A stretch of DNA of 40,229 bases, from the NCBI GenBank assembly GCA_020438865.1, contig JAGQTU010000034.1:1-40229 (forward strand), given 5' to 3'. Below the pieces are notes generated by a model that ran no database searches, had not been told where the DNA came from, and saw only the letters and a list, made by a program, of their open reading frames with translations. Shown piece by piece: positions 25,899-33,938 of the stretch. The position numbers were made by a program, and so were the translations under genes. Each line of letters opens with the position of its first letter. Within the stretch, counting starts at the first letter, position 1. Origin of the DNA: Mycobacterium sp. Lineage in GTDB: Bacteria; Actinomycetota; Actinomycetes; Mycobacteriales; Mycobacteriaceae.

Positions 25899-27608
25899 AT
25901 GACAACCCTGGAAGACGGCGCACCCGCCACCGCCGCCGCGTCCCACGAGACGTTCGCCGACCTGCAGATTCACCCCGCCGTTCTGCAGGCCGTGTCCGAC
26001 GTCGGCTACGAGACGCCGTCGGCCATCCAGGCGGCGACCATTCCGGCGCTGCTGGCCGGCTCCGACGTCGTCGGGCTCGCCCAGACCGGCACCGGCAAGA
26101 CCGCCGCGTTCGCCATCCCGATCCTGTCCAAGATCGACACCGCCAGCCGCGACACCCAGGCACTGGTGCTGGCACCGACGCGGGAGTTGGCCCTGCAGGT
26201 CGCCGAGGCGTTCAGCCGGTACGGTGCGCACCTGAAGATCAACGTGCTGCCCATCTACGGCGGCTCGTCCTACGTCCCACAGCTGGCCGGCCTCAAGCGC
26301 GGCGCGCAGGTCGTGGTCGGGACGCCCGGGCGCGTGATCGACCACCTGGAGAAGGGCAGCCTGGACCTCTCGCACCTCGACTACCTGGTGCTCGACGAGG
26401 CCGACGAGATGCTGCAGATGGGCTTCGCCGAGGATGTCGAGCGGATCCTGGCCGACACCCCGGAGTACAAGCAGGTCGCGTTGTTCTCGGCGACCATGCC
26501 GCCGGGGATCAAGAAGCTCACCGCCAAGTACCTGCATGATCCGGTTGAGGTCACGGTCAAGTCGAAGACGCAGACCGCCGAGAACATCACCCAGCGCTAT
26601 TTCCAGGTGTCGTATCCGCGCAAGATGGACGCGCTGACCCGGCTGCTCGAGGTCGAGCAGGGCGACGCGATGATCGTGTTCGTCCGCACCAAGCAGGCCA
26701 CCGAGGAGGTGGCCGAGAAGCTGCGGGCGCGCGGGTTCGCGGCGGCGGCCATCAACGGCGACATCCCGCAGGCGGTGCGTGAGCGCACCATCGCGCAGTT
26801 GAAGGACGGCTCGATCGACATCCTGGTCGCCACCGACGTCGCCGCCCGCGGCCTGGACGTCGAGCGCATCTCGCATGTGGTGAACTTCGACATCCCGCAC
26901 GACCCGGAGTCCTACGTGCACCGCATCGGGCGCACCGGCCGCGCCGGCCGCTCGGGCACCGCGCTGTTGTTCGTCACCCCGCGCGAACGGCACCTGCTGA
27001 ACTCGATCGAGCGGGTCACCCGCCAGAAGCTCGTCGAGGGGCAGCTGCCCAGCGTCGAGGACGTCAACGCGCAACGGGTGGAGAAGTTCCGCGATTCGAT
27101 CACCGACGCGCTGAACGCACCCGGGTTCGAGATGTTCCGCCGACTGATCGAGGACTACGAGCGCGACAACGACGTGCCGATGGCCGATATCGCCGCGGCG
27201 CTCGCGCTGCAGTCGCGCGACGGCGCGGAGTTCCTGATGACCGAGCCGCCTCCGGAGAAGAAGAGAGAGCGCCCGGAGCGGCCGGAGCGGGAGCGCGCCC
27301 CCCGCAAGACCCGCGACGATCTTGCGACCTACCGCATCGCGGTCGGCAAGAAGCACAAGGTGGGCCCGGGATCGATCGTGGGCGCGATCGCCAACGAAGG
27401 TGGGCTGCACCGAAGCGATTTCGGGCACATCACGATCAAGAGCGACTTCTCGCTCGTCGAATTGCCGGCGAAACTGTCCAGGCAGACGCTCAAAGCGCTT
27501 GAGAAGACCCGGATCTCGGGTGTGCTGATCGACCTGAAACCCGATCGTGGCAGACCGTCGTACGACTCGCGCCCCTCCGGTGGGAAGCCCCGGCGCCAGG
27601 AACGATGA
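25899..27608 (+). CDS. deaD: DEAD-box ATP-dependent RNA helicase DeaD/CsdA
   Basis: A 569-residue cytosolic RNA helicase involved in ribosome assembly, RNA turnover and cold response (Rv1253 position). Motifs in order: Q motif at Gln44, AQTGTGKT (61-68), PTRELALQ (93-100), GTPGR (141-145), DEAD (166-169), SAT (197-199), ARGLDV and HRIGRTGRAG. A Lys/Arg/Glu-rich linker (PPPEKKRERPERPERERAP) precedes a C-terminal RNA-binding domain of the DbpA type (KVGPGSIVGAIANEGGLHRS). It is full length. The following acyltransferase start overlaps its stop by 4 nt, so the two are translationally coupled. Confidence 0.96.
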   Translation: MTTLEDGAPATAAASHETFADLQIHPAVLQAVSDVGYETPSAIQAATIPALLAGSDVVGLAQTGTGKTAAFAIPILSKIDTASRDTQALVLAPTRELALQVAEAFSRYGAHLKINVLPIYGGSSYVPQLAGLKRGAQVVVGTPGRVIDHLEKGSLDLSHLDYLVLDEADEMLQMGFAEDVERILADTPEYKQVALFSATMPPGIKKLTAKYLHDPVEVTVKSKTQTAENITQRYFQVSYPRKMDALTRLLEVEQGDAMIVFVRTKQATEEVAEKLRARGFAAAAINGDIPQAVRERTIAQLKDGSIDILVATDVAARGLDVERISHVVNFDIPHDPESYVHRIGRTGRAGRSGTALLFVTPRERHLLNSIERVTRQKLVEGQLPSVEDVNAQRVEKFRDSITDALNAPGFEMFRRLIEDYERDNDVPMADIAAALALQSRDGAEFLMTEPPPEKKRERPERPERERAPRKTRDDLATYRIAVGKKHKVGPGSIVGAIANEGGLHRSDFGHITIKSDFSLVELPAKLSRQTLKALEKTRISGVLIDLKPDRGRPSYDSRPSGGKPRRQER

Positions 27609-28744
27609 CGGCGTCCAGCGAGGTCGACCAGGGCGGCCTCGAACAGATCTCCACGGTCGACCGGGTCGCCTCGCTCACCGGTGTCCGTGCGCTGGCCGCC
27701 CTGCTGGTGCTCGGCACCCACGCGGCGTACACCACCGGCAAGTACACACACGGCTTTGTGGGACTGGTGTATTCGCGGATGGAGATCGGCGTGCCGATCT
27801 TCTTCGTGCTGTCCGGTTTCCTGCTGTTCGGCCCGTGGGTGACGGCGGCGGCCACCGGGGGTGCGGCGCCGTCGTTGGCGCGCTACACCTGGCATCGGAT
27901 CCGGCGCATCATGCCCGCCTACGTCGTCACCGTGTTGGCCGCCTACCTGATCTACCACTTCCGTGACGGTGGCCCGAACCCCGGCCACACCTGGGTCGGG
28001 CTGCTCCGCAACCTCACGCTGACGCAGATCTACACCGACAATTACATGTTCAACGGCTATCTGCACCAAGGGCTTACGCAGATGTGGAGCCTGGCGGTGG
28101 AGGTGGCGTTCTATGTCGCGCTGCCGATCATGGCCTATGTGCTGCTGGTGGTGTTGTGCCGGCGGCGCTGGCGCCCGGTGCTGCTGTTGACCGGTCTGCT
28201 GGCGCTGACCCTGGTCAGCCCGGCCTGGATGGTGCTGGTGCACACGACGCACTTCCTGCCCGAGGGCGCCCGGTTGTGGCTGCCCGGCTACCTGGCCTGG
28301 TTCATCGGCGGCATGGTGCTGACGGTGCTCAAGGCGATGGGGGTGCGCTGCTACGGGTTCATCGCGGTGCCACTGGCGGTCATCAGCTACCTCATCGCCT
28401 CCACCCCGATCGCCGGCGAGCCCACGACCTCACCGACCGGCCTGGCGCAGGCGCTGGTGAAGGTCGGCTTCTACACCGCGGTGGCGACGTTGGTGGTGGC
28501 TCCGCTGGCGTTGGGCGACCGCGGTTGGTACGCCCGGCTGCTCAGCACCCGGCCGATGGTGTGGCTGGGCGAGATCTCCTACGAGATCTTCCTGGTGCAT
28601 CTCGTGGTCATGGAGATCGCCATGGTCGAGGTGCTGCACTGGCGGGTCTACACCGGTTCGGCGGTGGTGCTGTTCGTCGTGACCCTGTTCATGACGATCC
28701 CCGTGGCGTGGGTGTTGCACCGGTTCACCCGCGTGCGCTCCTAG
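27605..28744 (+). CDS. Membrane acyltransferase, family 3 (Rv1254-like)
   Basis: A 379-residue integral membrane O-acyltransferase of the acyltransferase 3 family, which acylates sugars or lipids of the envelope. The family features are the start LTGVRALAALLVLGTHAAY (catalytic His), FFVLSGFLLFGPW and RYTWHRIRRIMPAYVVTV. About ten hydrophobic helices follow. The C-terminal WLGEISYEIFLVHLVVME is also typical. The ATG at 27605 overlaps the deaD stop (ATGA). It converges on the TetR gene, with a strong stem-loop between them. The acceptor molecule is unknown. Confidence 0.92.
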   Translation: MTASSEVDQGGLEQISTVDRVASLTGVRALAALLVLGTHAAYTTGKYTHGFVGLVYSRMEIGVPIFFVLSGFLLFGPWVTAAATGGAAPSLARYTWHRIRRIMPAYVVTVLAAYLIYHFRDGGPNPGHTWVGLLRNLTLTQIYTDNYMFNGYLHQGLTQMWSLAVEVAFYVALPIMAYVLLVVLCRRRWRPVLLLTGLLALTLVSPAWMVLVHTTHFLPEGARLWLPGYLAWFIGGMVLTVLKAMGVRCYGFIAVPLAVISYLIASTPIAGEPTTSPTGLAQALVKVGFYTAVATLVVAPLALGDRGWYARLLSTRPMVWLGEISYEIFLVHLVVMEIAMVEVLHWRVYTGSAVVLFVVTLFMTIPVAWVLHRFTRVRS

Positions 28745-28760
28745 CGCAGCGGGTTGAGAT

Positions 28761-28804
28761 CGCATTGAGAGCGACTATTGTCCCAAAACTTCGCTCTCAG
28801 TGCG
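28761..28804. terminator. Long stem-loop at the convergent acyltransferase/tetR junction
   Basis: CGCATTGAGAGCGA (28761-28774) pairs with TCGCTCTCAGTGCG (28791-28804), with one mismatch in 14 bp, around a 16-nt A/T-richer loop. It is positioned to end transcription from both sides. Confidence 0.6.
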
Positions 28805-28807
28805 GTT

Positions 28808-29383
28808 TCAACGCGTCGCCGGGCACACCATCGGCACCACGAACTCCTCGAGCATGGCGCGCTCGTCCTCGGCGTCGCGGCCCGGGAAGATCAGCAGTGA
28901 GGTGAGCACTCGCACCAGCCAGCGGGCCCGCCGGTGGACCGCGGCGGGGTCATCGGGGTGCAGCGACAGCAGGAAACCCGCCGTCAGTGCCTGGATGACC
29001 TCGGACTGTTCGGCCATCTCCGCGCCGATGGGGGAGTCGGCGGTGGCGAACCACCCTGAAAGCGCAGGACTTTCGCGCACCAGCCGCATCGACGTGGTCA
29101 GGCCGGCCAGCAGCCGCTCGCGGGGATCCTCGATCTCGCCGATCAACCCGGTCATGTGCTCGTGCAGCCGGTAGGCCTCCCGATGCACGTATGCGGTGTG
29201 CAGCACCTCGCGGTTCTCGAAGTAGCGGTACAGCGTGGCCCTGGAACACCCGGCGGCGCGGGCGATGTCGTTCATACCCACCCCCGCGACATCGTGCTCG
29301 GCGAACAGCGCGCCCGCGGCGTCGAGGATCCGGTCGGCCGCGACCTCCGCGCGCCGGGATCCCAGCCAGTCCCTGCCCGGCAT
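28808..29383 (-). CDS. TetR-family repressor (Rv1255c-like), probable regulator of cyp130
   Basis: A 191-residue TetR regulator. The N-terminal DNA-binding domain covers about residues 15-62 (ADRILDAAGALFAEHD, then VGMNDIARAAGCSRATLYRY, then FENREVL). The ligand-binding C-terminal domain diverges, with LTSLLIFPG near the end. Its ATG at 29383 follows the cyp130 stop with no gap (TAGATG), so the two are translationally coupled. It probably binds the imperfect palindrome in the cyp130 promoter at 30621-30640 and so regulates both genes; a P450 substrate or product would be the natural ligand. That is inference. Confidence 0.92.
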   Translation of the reverse strand: MPGRDWLGSRRAEVAADRILDAAGALFAEHDVAGVGMNDIARAAGCSRATLYRYFENREVLHTAYVHREAYRLHEHMTGLIGEIEDPRERLLAGLTTSMRLVRESPALSGWFATADSPIGAEMAEQSEVIQALTAGFLLSLHPDDPAAVHRRARWLVRVLTSLLIFPGRDAEDERAMLEEFVVPMVCPATR

Positions 29384-30607
29384 CTAGCCGACCACCCGGA
29401 ACGGCACCGCGAGCGGTCGTCGCACGTAACCGCCGCCGGCCCAGACGATTCCGGACTCGTCGACCTCGAAGTCGGGGCAGCGGGCCAGCAGCTCGGTCAG
29501 TGCCACCCGGGCCTGCATCCGGGCGGCGGCGGCCCCGAGGCAGTGATGCGCGCCGTGGCTGAAGGTCAGGATGTTGCGGGGGCGGCGGGTGACGTCCAGT
29601 TCGCCGGCGTCGGCCCCGTACTGGCGTTCGTCGCGGTTGGCCGAGCCGTACAGCAGTAAGACCTTGCGCCCGGCCGGGATCGTGCGGCCGTGCAGTTGCA
29701 CCGCACGGGTGGTGGTGCGCGCCAGCCCCTGCACCGGCGAGGTGAGCCGGAGCAGTTCGTCGACGGCGTCACCGATCAGGTCCGGTTGCCCGGCCAGCAG
29801 CCGGCGTTGGTCGGGCCGCTGGTACAGCAGTTGCACCGAGCCGCCCAGCATGCCCGTGGTGGTGTCGTTGCCGCCGGTGACCATCGTGAAGGTGAAGGCC
29901 AGCACCGCCAGCGTGCCTGCGGCGTCGCCGTCGGCGCCGACTCCGGCGGCCACCAGATGCGAGACGGTGTCGTCCCCGGGGTCGCGCCTGCGCCGCTCGA
30001 TGAGCTCGGCGAAGTAGCCCATCATCGAGCCGACCGCAGCACCGACGGACGCCACCGACCCGGTGGTGTTGGCGGCGACGATGGCCTCGGTCCAGCCGTC
30101 GAACCGGTCGCGGTCCTCTTCCGGGACGCCGAGGTAGTGCGCGACGACCATGGACGGCAGGGGCTTGAACAACTCGGTGACGATGTCGCCGCCACCGGCG
30201 GCCCGCAGCCGTTCGATGCGTTCGATCACGAACCGGCGCACCGCGGGCTCGACGGCCTCGACCTGACGTGGGGTGAACCCGCGGGAGACGAGCTTGCGGA
30301 ACTCGGTGTGCACCGGTGGGTCCTGCATCACCATCGGCGGGTTGTCCTGCAGCCCAATCATTTCCAGCTCACCGTAGTTGACTGTCAGGCCCTGGGCGGA
30401 GGAAAAGGTCTCGTGGTCCCGGGCGGCGTTCCACACGTCGGCGTGCCGGGACAGCACCCAATAGTCGTGCCCAGGGTGATCGGGCACCACGTGGTGCACC
30501 GGGTCATGGTCGCGCAGCGCCCGGTACATCGGCCAGGGCGCGGCCCAAGTCTGCGCCGTGGCCAGCGTGAACGTGACCGCAGCATCTTGAGACATAACGG
30601 CACCCAT
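29384..30607 (-). CDS. cyp130: Cytochrome P450 CYP130-like
   Basis: A 407-residue soluble bacterial P450 monooxygenase in the Rv1256c position. The I-helix oxygen-activation motif is GGNDTT (245-250). The ExxR pair is Glu284-Arg287. The haem loop is FSHGAHHCLG (349-358), with Cys356 as the thiolate ligand; Ser-His at its second and third positions is a variation on FGxGxHxCxG. The ATG at 30607 is supported by a promoter whose -10 ends 6 nt upstream, giving a leaderless mRNA; a second in-frame ATG lies at 30595. The natural substrate is unknown. No redox partner gene is adjacent. Confidence 0.95.
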   Translation of the reverse strand: MGAVMSQDAAVTFTLATAQTWAAPWPMYRALRDHDPVHHVVPDHPGHDYWVLSRHADVWNAARDHETFSSAQGLTVNYGELEMIGLQDNPPMVMQDPPVHTEFRKLVSRGFTPRQVEAVEPAVRRFVIERIERLRAAGGGDIVTELFKPLPSMVVAHYLGVPEEDRDRFDGWTEAIVAANTTGSVASVGAAVGSMMGYFAELIERRRRDPGDDTVSHLVAAGVGADGDAAGTLAVLAFTFTMVTGGNDTTTGMLGGSVQLLYQRPDQRRLLAGQPDLIGDAVDELLRLTSPVQGLARTTTRAVQLHGRTIPAGRKVLLLYGSANRDERQYGADAGELDVTRRPRNILTFSHGAHHCLGAAAARMQARVALTELLARCPDFEVDESGIVWAGGGYVRRPLAVPFRVVG

Positions 30608-30613
30608 GTCTTA

Positions 30614-30642
30614 TGGATACGACAACACAGGCATGCTGTCAA
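30614..30642 (-). promoter_or_regulatory. cyp130 promoter
   Basis: On the minus strand a perfect TTGACA -35 box (30637-30642) is followed by a 17-bp spacer and TATCCA (30614-30619). The latter ends 6 nt before the ATG at 30607, predicting transcription from about the start codon. This is the best -35/-10 pair seen in the window. Confidence 0.65.
30621..30640. promoter_or_regulatory. Candidate TetR operator in the cyp130 promoter
   Basis: GACAACA-CAGGCA-TGCTGTC has 7-bp arms with one mismatch (GACAACA against GACAGCA). It overlaps the -35 box and fills the spacer, an ideal position for repression by the adjacent TetR protein. Confidence 0.5.
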
Positions 30643-30793
30643 GGGACGCTCGTGCGGTGAGCGCGGCCGCGCTCTGGGTCGCGCTGGTGTTGGTTCTCGC
30701 CGTCGGCATGGCACGTCCGACGTCGCGATCCTGCTCGGGGTGCTGTACCTGCGGTCCGAGTTCGGCGGCTGGATCAAGACCAGGCGCGGTTAG
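30633..30793 (+). pseudogene. Possible frameshifted small membrane protein
   Basis: In the 182-bp gap between cyp130 and the next gene, the plus strand opens at an ATG at 30633. It encodes MLSRDARAVSAA then a hydrophobic run (LWVALVLVLAVGMA). After about 30710 the protein-like sequence moves to another frame: SDVAILLGVLYLRSEFGG, then WIKTRRG and a stop at 30793. Joined, the two parts would make a two-segment membrane peptide of about 53 residues. It could be a remnant, a sequencing error or chance in GC-rich DNA. Confidence 0.28.
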
Positions 30794-32157
30794 ACCACCG
30801 CGCCAGGATTGAGGATGTTCTCCGGATCCAGCGCCGCCTTTATCCGCCGGTTGAGCTCCATCGCCTCCGGGCCGAGTTGGCCTGCCAGCCAAGGCTTCTT
30901 GAGCCGGCCCACACCGTGCTCACCGGTGATGGTGCCACCGAGCGCGACGGCCAGGTCCATGATCTCGCCGAACGCGATGTGCGCGCGTTCGGTCATCGCC
31001 GCGTCACTGGGGTCGTAGACGATCAGCGGATGGGTGTTGCCGTCCCCGGCGTGCGCGATCACCGAGATCATCAGGTCGCGGTCCGCGGCGATCTTGGCTA
31101 CCCCGCTGACCAGTTCGGCCAGGGCCGGCAGCGGAACACCGACGTCTTCCAGCAATAGTGGCCCCTTGGCCTCCACCGCCGGGATGGCGAATCGGCGGGC
31201 GGCCACGAACGCCTCACCCTCGGCCGGGTCGGATGTCGAGAAGCATTCCGTGGCACCGGCTTCGGTGAACACCCGTGCCATGAACTCGGCGTCCTCGGCG
31301 CCGGCGGCACCACGGTCGTCGGAGGCGGCCACCATCATCGCCGCCGCCGAGCGGTCCAGACCCATCCGCAGCCTGTCCTCGACGGCGTTGATCGCCACCG
31401 CGTCCATGAACTCCAGCATTGACGGACGGATCCTGCCGGTGATGGTCACCACCGCGTTCGCCGCCGCCTCCACCGAGTCGAACGTCGCGACCACGGTGCA
31501 CGCCGAGTGCTGCGGCGGCAGCAGTCGCAGCGTCACCTCGGTGACTACGCCGAGGGTGCCCTCGCTGCCGACGAACAACTTGGTCAGTGACAGCCCGGCG
31601 ACGTCCTTGAGCCTCGGCCCGCCCAGGCGCACCGCGGTGCCGTCGGCCAGCACCACCTGCAGTCCCAGCACGTAATCGGTTGTTACGCCGTACTTCACGC
31701 AGCACAGCCCGCCGGCATTGGTGGCGATGTTGCCGCCGATGCTGCAGATCTCGTACGACGACGGGTCCGGCGGGTACCACAGCCCGTGCTCGGCGACGAC
31801 CTTCTTCACCTCGGCGTTGAGCAGGCCGGGTTGCACCACGGCGGTGCGGGTCACCGGGTCGACGGTGATGTCGCGCATCTTCTCCGTCGACAGCACGATC
31901 CCGCCGTCCAGTGCGGTCGCCCCGCCGGACAGTCCGGTACCCGCCCCGCGCGGCACGACCGGGACGCGGTGCCTGCTCGCCCAGCGCAGGACGGCCTGGA
32001 CTTCCTCGGTGCGGGTGGGCCGCACCACGGCCATCGGGGTTCCGGCGGACGGGTCGGCGGCGCGGTCCTGCCGGTAGGACGCCAGGATGGCGGGGTCGGT
32101 GACCACGACACCGTCGTCGAGTTCGGCGACCAGGTCGGCCAGCGCGCTCACGGACAT
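30790..32157 (-). CDS. FAD-linked oxidase (GlcD/D-lactate dehydrogenase type), Rv1257c-like
   Basis: A 455-residue flavoenzyme and paralogue of the one at 17774. The FAD-binding domain (about 40-215) has VPRGAGTGLSGGATAL and SIGGNIATNAGGLCCVKYG. The C-terminal domain has IAHAGDGNTHP (367-377) and GEHGVG (412-417), closer to glycolate oxidase GlcD than its paralogue. The substrate is a D-2-hydroxyacid of unknown identity. The ATG at 32157 has a TAGGAT box 6 nt upstream (32164-32169), so it probably has its own leaderless promoter although DUF3237 and tap lie just upstream on the same strand. No damage was seen. Confidence 0.92.
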   Translation of the reverse strand: MSVSALADLVAELDDGVVVTDPAILASYRQDRAADPSAGTPMAVVRPTRTEEVQAVLRWASRHRVPVVPRGAGTGLSGGATALDGGIVLSTEKMRDITVDPVTRTAVVQPGLLNAEVKKVVAEHGLWYPPDPSSYEICSIGGNIATNAGGLCCVKYGVTTDYVLGLQVVLADGTAVRLGGPRLKDVAGLSLTKLFVGSEGTLGVVTEVTLRLLPPQHSACTVVATFDSVEAAANAVVTITGRIRPSMLEFMDAVAINAVEDRLRMGLDRSAAAMMVAASDDRGAAGAEDAEFMARVFTEAGATECFSTSDPAEGEAFVAARRFAIPAVEAKGPLLLEDVGVPLPALAELVSGVAKIAADRDLMISVIAHAGDGNTHPLIVYDPSDAAMTERAHIAFGEIMDLAVALGGTITGEHGVGRLKKPWLAGQLGPEAMELNRRIKAALDPENILNPGAVV

Positions 32158-32163
32158 GCGGCC

Positions 32164-32169
32164 ATCCTA
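32164..32169 (-). promoter_or_regulatory. Candidate -10 box of the Rv1257c-like gene
   Basis: TAGGAT on the minus strand ends 6 nt before the ATG at 32157. It lies in the 22-bp gap after the DUF3237 stop. Confidence 0.45.
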
Positions 32170-32179
32170 GGTCGGCACC

Positions 32180-32653
32180 TCAGAGCACCTCGAACACCTT
32201 GTAGTGCACCTCCGACAGCGACATCTGGTTGAGCGCAACGGTGTGCACCGCGTTGATCCACCGGTAGCGCTCGTCGTCGGTGTCGAACAGCGGGCTGGAC
32301 CGGGCGTACACCTCGTCGTGGCGGACCAGCTCGCCCGCGGTGTAGCGCGTGGTGGCTTCCGGGCTCATCAGCACCCGTCCCGTCACGGTGATGTGGACGT
32401 AGGCGCCGTCGTCGGTGCGCAGAGTGGCCCGCACGTCCAGCCGGGCCACCCCGTCGCTGCCGAGCACCACCCAGTCGCCGCCGCCGGGCAGCAGGTCCCC
32501 GGCGATCCGGTCGCCCTGCACCCGGCCGCGGGTTATCACGAACGTCATCCGGGTGCCGGTCGGAGTGGGGAAGATCTGCGGCGCGTCGAACTCGACGTGC
32601 ATGTCGAGTAGGTGGCGAAAGCGCGGTTCGGCGTAGATGTCAACGAGCGTCAT
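32180..32653 (-). CDS. DUF3237 family protein
   Basis: A 157-residue small beta-barrel-type protein of the DUF3237 family, function unknown. The family signature GDLLPGGGDWVVLGSDGVARL, followed by TLRTDDGAYVHI, is clear, as are YARSSPLFDTDDERYRWIN and the C-terminal YKVFEVL. The ATG at 32653 overlaps the tap stop by 4 nt (ATGA), so it is translationally coupled to the exporter. The same frame runs open to 34303, but the upstream part is an antisense or shifted reading of tap and udgB and is not protein-like. As I recall, DUF3237 is not a separate gene between Rv1257c and Rv1258c. Confidence 0.9.
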   Translation of the reverse strand: MTLVDIYAEPRFRHLLDMHVEFDAPQIFPTPTGTRMTFVITRGRVQGDRIAGDLLPGGGDWVVLGSDGVARLDVRATLRTDDGAYVHITVTGRVLMSPEATTRYTAGELVRHDEVYARSSPLFDTDDERYRWINAVHTVALNQMSLSEVHYKVFEVL

Positions 32654-33891
32654 GGTGTGAGCGTAGGCCCGGCCGGTTCCTCGTCGAGTTCGCGCAGCGC
32701 CGGCAGCAACGGGCAGATGAGCCCGATGACCAGCACGGGCACCGCCAGCACCAGGAACGTCACCTTCAGGCCGAATGCGTCCACCAGGGGACCGGCGAGC
32801 ATGAATCCGAGCGGGCCTGCGGCGTAGGCCATCGACGTCATCACGCCGACCACCCGGCCGCGCAGGTGCTCGGGCGTGCGGGTCTGCATCACCGAGTTGT
32901 AGATCGGCCCGATCGGCCCGTACACCAGGCCGGTGAGCGCCGCGAACGCCAGGATCACCGGAAGCGGCGGCAGGAACGCGATCACCAGCACGGCGGACCC
33001 GAACGTCAGCACCGCGGTGAGCACCGTCGTCCGCTTGCTGGACACCTTGGACAGGACCGTCCAACTCAGCGCACCGACCAGCCCGCCGATCGACAGCGCC
33101 ATCAAGACCCAGCCCAGGTGGGCGGGCTCGTTGCGGTCGGTGAAGTACTTGGGGAACAGCACGCTCTCCATCGGCAGGTACAGCCCGGTGACCGCCAGGT
33201 CGATCAGACCCAGCGTGCGCAGCACCCGGTTGCCCCAGACGAACCGCAGTCCCTCGACCACCCCCGAAACCACCCCCTCTGGCCGCTTGTCGCGCGCGGG
33301 CCGGCCGGCGCCCTCGAGTCGGAGCACCGCCATCGCCAGGATCGACAGCACGAACGCGCCCGCGGTGACCCACATCGTGTTCACCCCGCCCAGCGTCGCG
33401 ATCAGTAGGCCCCCGATGCCCGGCCCGGTGATGTAGGCCAGGTTGAACACCGCTTCGTAGACGCTGTTGGTGTGGTCGAGCGTCCAACCGGCGCGCGCCG
33501 CGGCCTCGGGCAGCATCGACTGGCGGGCGGTCATCCCGGCGGGATCGAAGAACGAGCCCAGCGCCGCAAGCCCGGCCAGCACCACCGTGGTCAGCGACCC
33601 GGTGCCCAACGTGATCGCCAGCACCGGGATGGCGGCGACCGACATCGCCGACAGCGCATCGGCCAGCATCGCCACCCGACGCCGGCCGACGAAGTCCACC
33701 GCCGTGCCCGCGACCAGGGTGGCCACCAGCAGTGGCAGGGTCGCCGCGGCGGCGACGATCGACGCGTCCACCGCGCTGCCGGTGCGCTGCAGCACCAGCC
33801 ACGGGAAGGCCACCATCGAGATGCCGTTGCCGGCCGCGGCGAGGAACGCCGAAGACAGGATCAACAGCGCCGGCACGCGGTTGGTGCTCAC
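32650..33891 (-). CDS. tap: MFS multidrug efflux pump Tap (Rv1258c-like)
   Basis: A 413-residue, 12-helix exporter of the Tap family; Tap pumps export tetracycline, aminoglycosides and other drugs in mycobacteria. The start [20 protein letters not shown], the loop [17 protein letters not shown] (motif A) and [16 protein letters not shown] match the family. The central loop is basic ([13 protein letters not shown]). The GTG at 33891 follows TAAGCT by 6 nt, suggesting a leaderless mRNA. The gap to the divergent udgB is only 47 bp, so there is no room for the long regulated leader associated with WhiB7 control. Substrates here are untested. Confidence 0.92.
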   Translation of the reverse strand: MSTNRVPALLILSSAFLAAAGNGISMVAFPWLVLQRTGSAVDASIVAAAATLPLLVATLVAGTAVDFVGRRRVAMLADALSAMSVAAIPVLAITLGTGSLTTVVLAGLAALGSFFDPAGMTARQSMLPEAAARAGWTLDHTNSVYEAVFNLAYITGPGIGGLLIATLGGVNTMWVTAGAFVLSILAMAVLRLEGAGRPARDKRPEGVVSGVVEGLRFVWGNRVLRTLGLIDLAVTGLYLPMESVLFPKYFTDRNEPAHLGWVLMALSIGGLVGALSWTVLSKVSSKRTTVLTAVLTFGSAVLVIAFLPPLPVILAFAALTGLVYGPIGPIYNSVMQTRTPEHLRGRVVGVMTSMAYAAGPLGFMLAGPLVDAFGLKVTFLVLAVPVLVIGLICPLLPALRELDEEPAGPTLTP

Positions 33892-33938
33892 CGGCGAAGC
33901 TTAAGCGCGCCCGAGCTCCGAACAGGCACAGTGGACGG
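33892..33938. promoter_or_regulatory. 47-bp divergent promoter region tap/udgB
   Basis: On the minus strand TAAGCT (33898-33903) ends 6 nt before the tap GTG. On the plus strand CACAGT (33927-33932), one base from the TANNNT form, ends 6 nt before the udgB GTG at 33939. Both transcripts would be leaderless. Confidence 0.45.

Noticed and set aside
33892-33938. WhiB7-type regulated leader for tap
   Set aside because: The gap to udgB is 47 bp and shows only a leaderless -10 box; no AT-rich WhiB7 motif or attenuator could be found.
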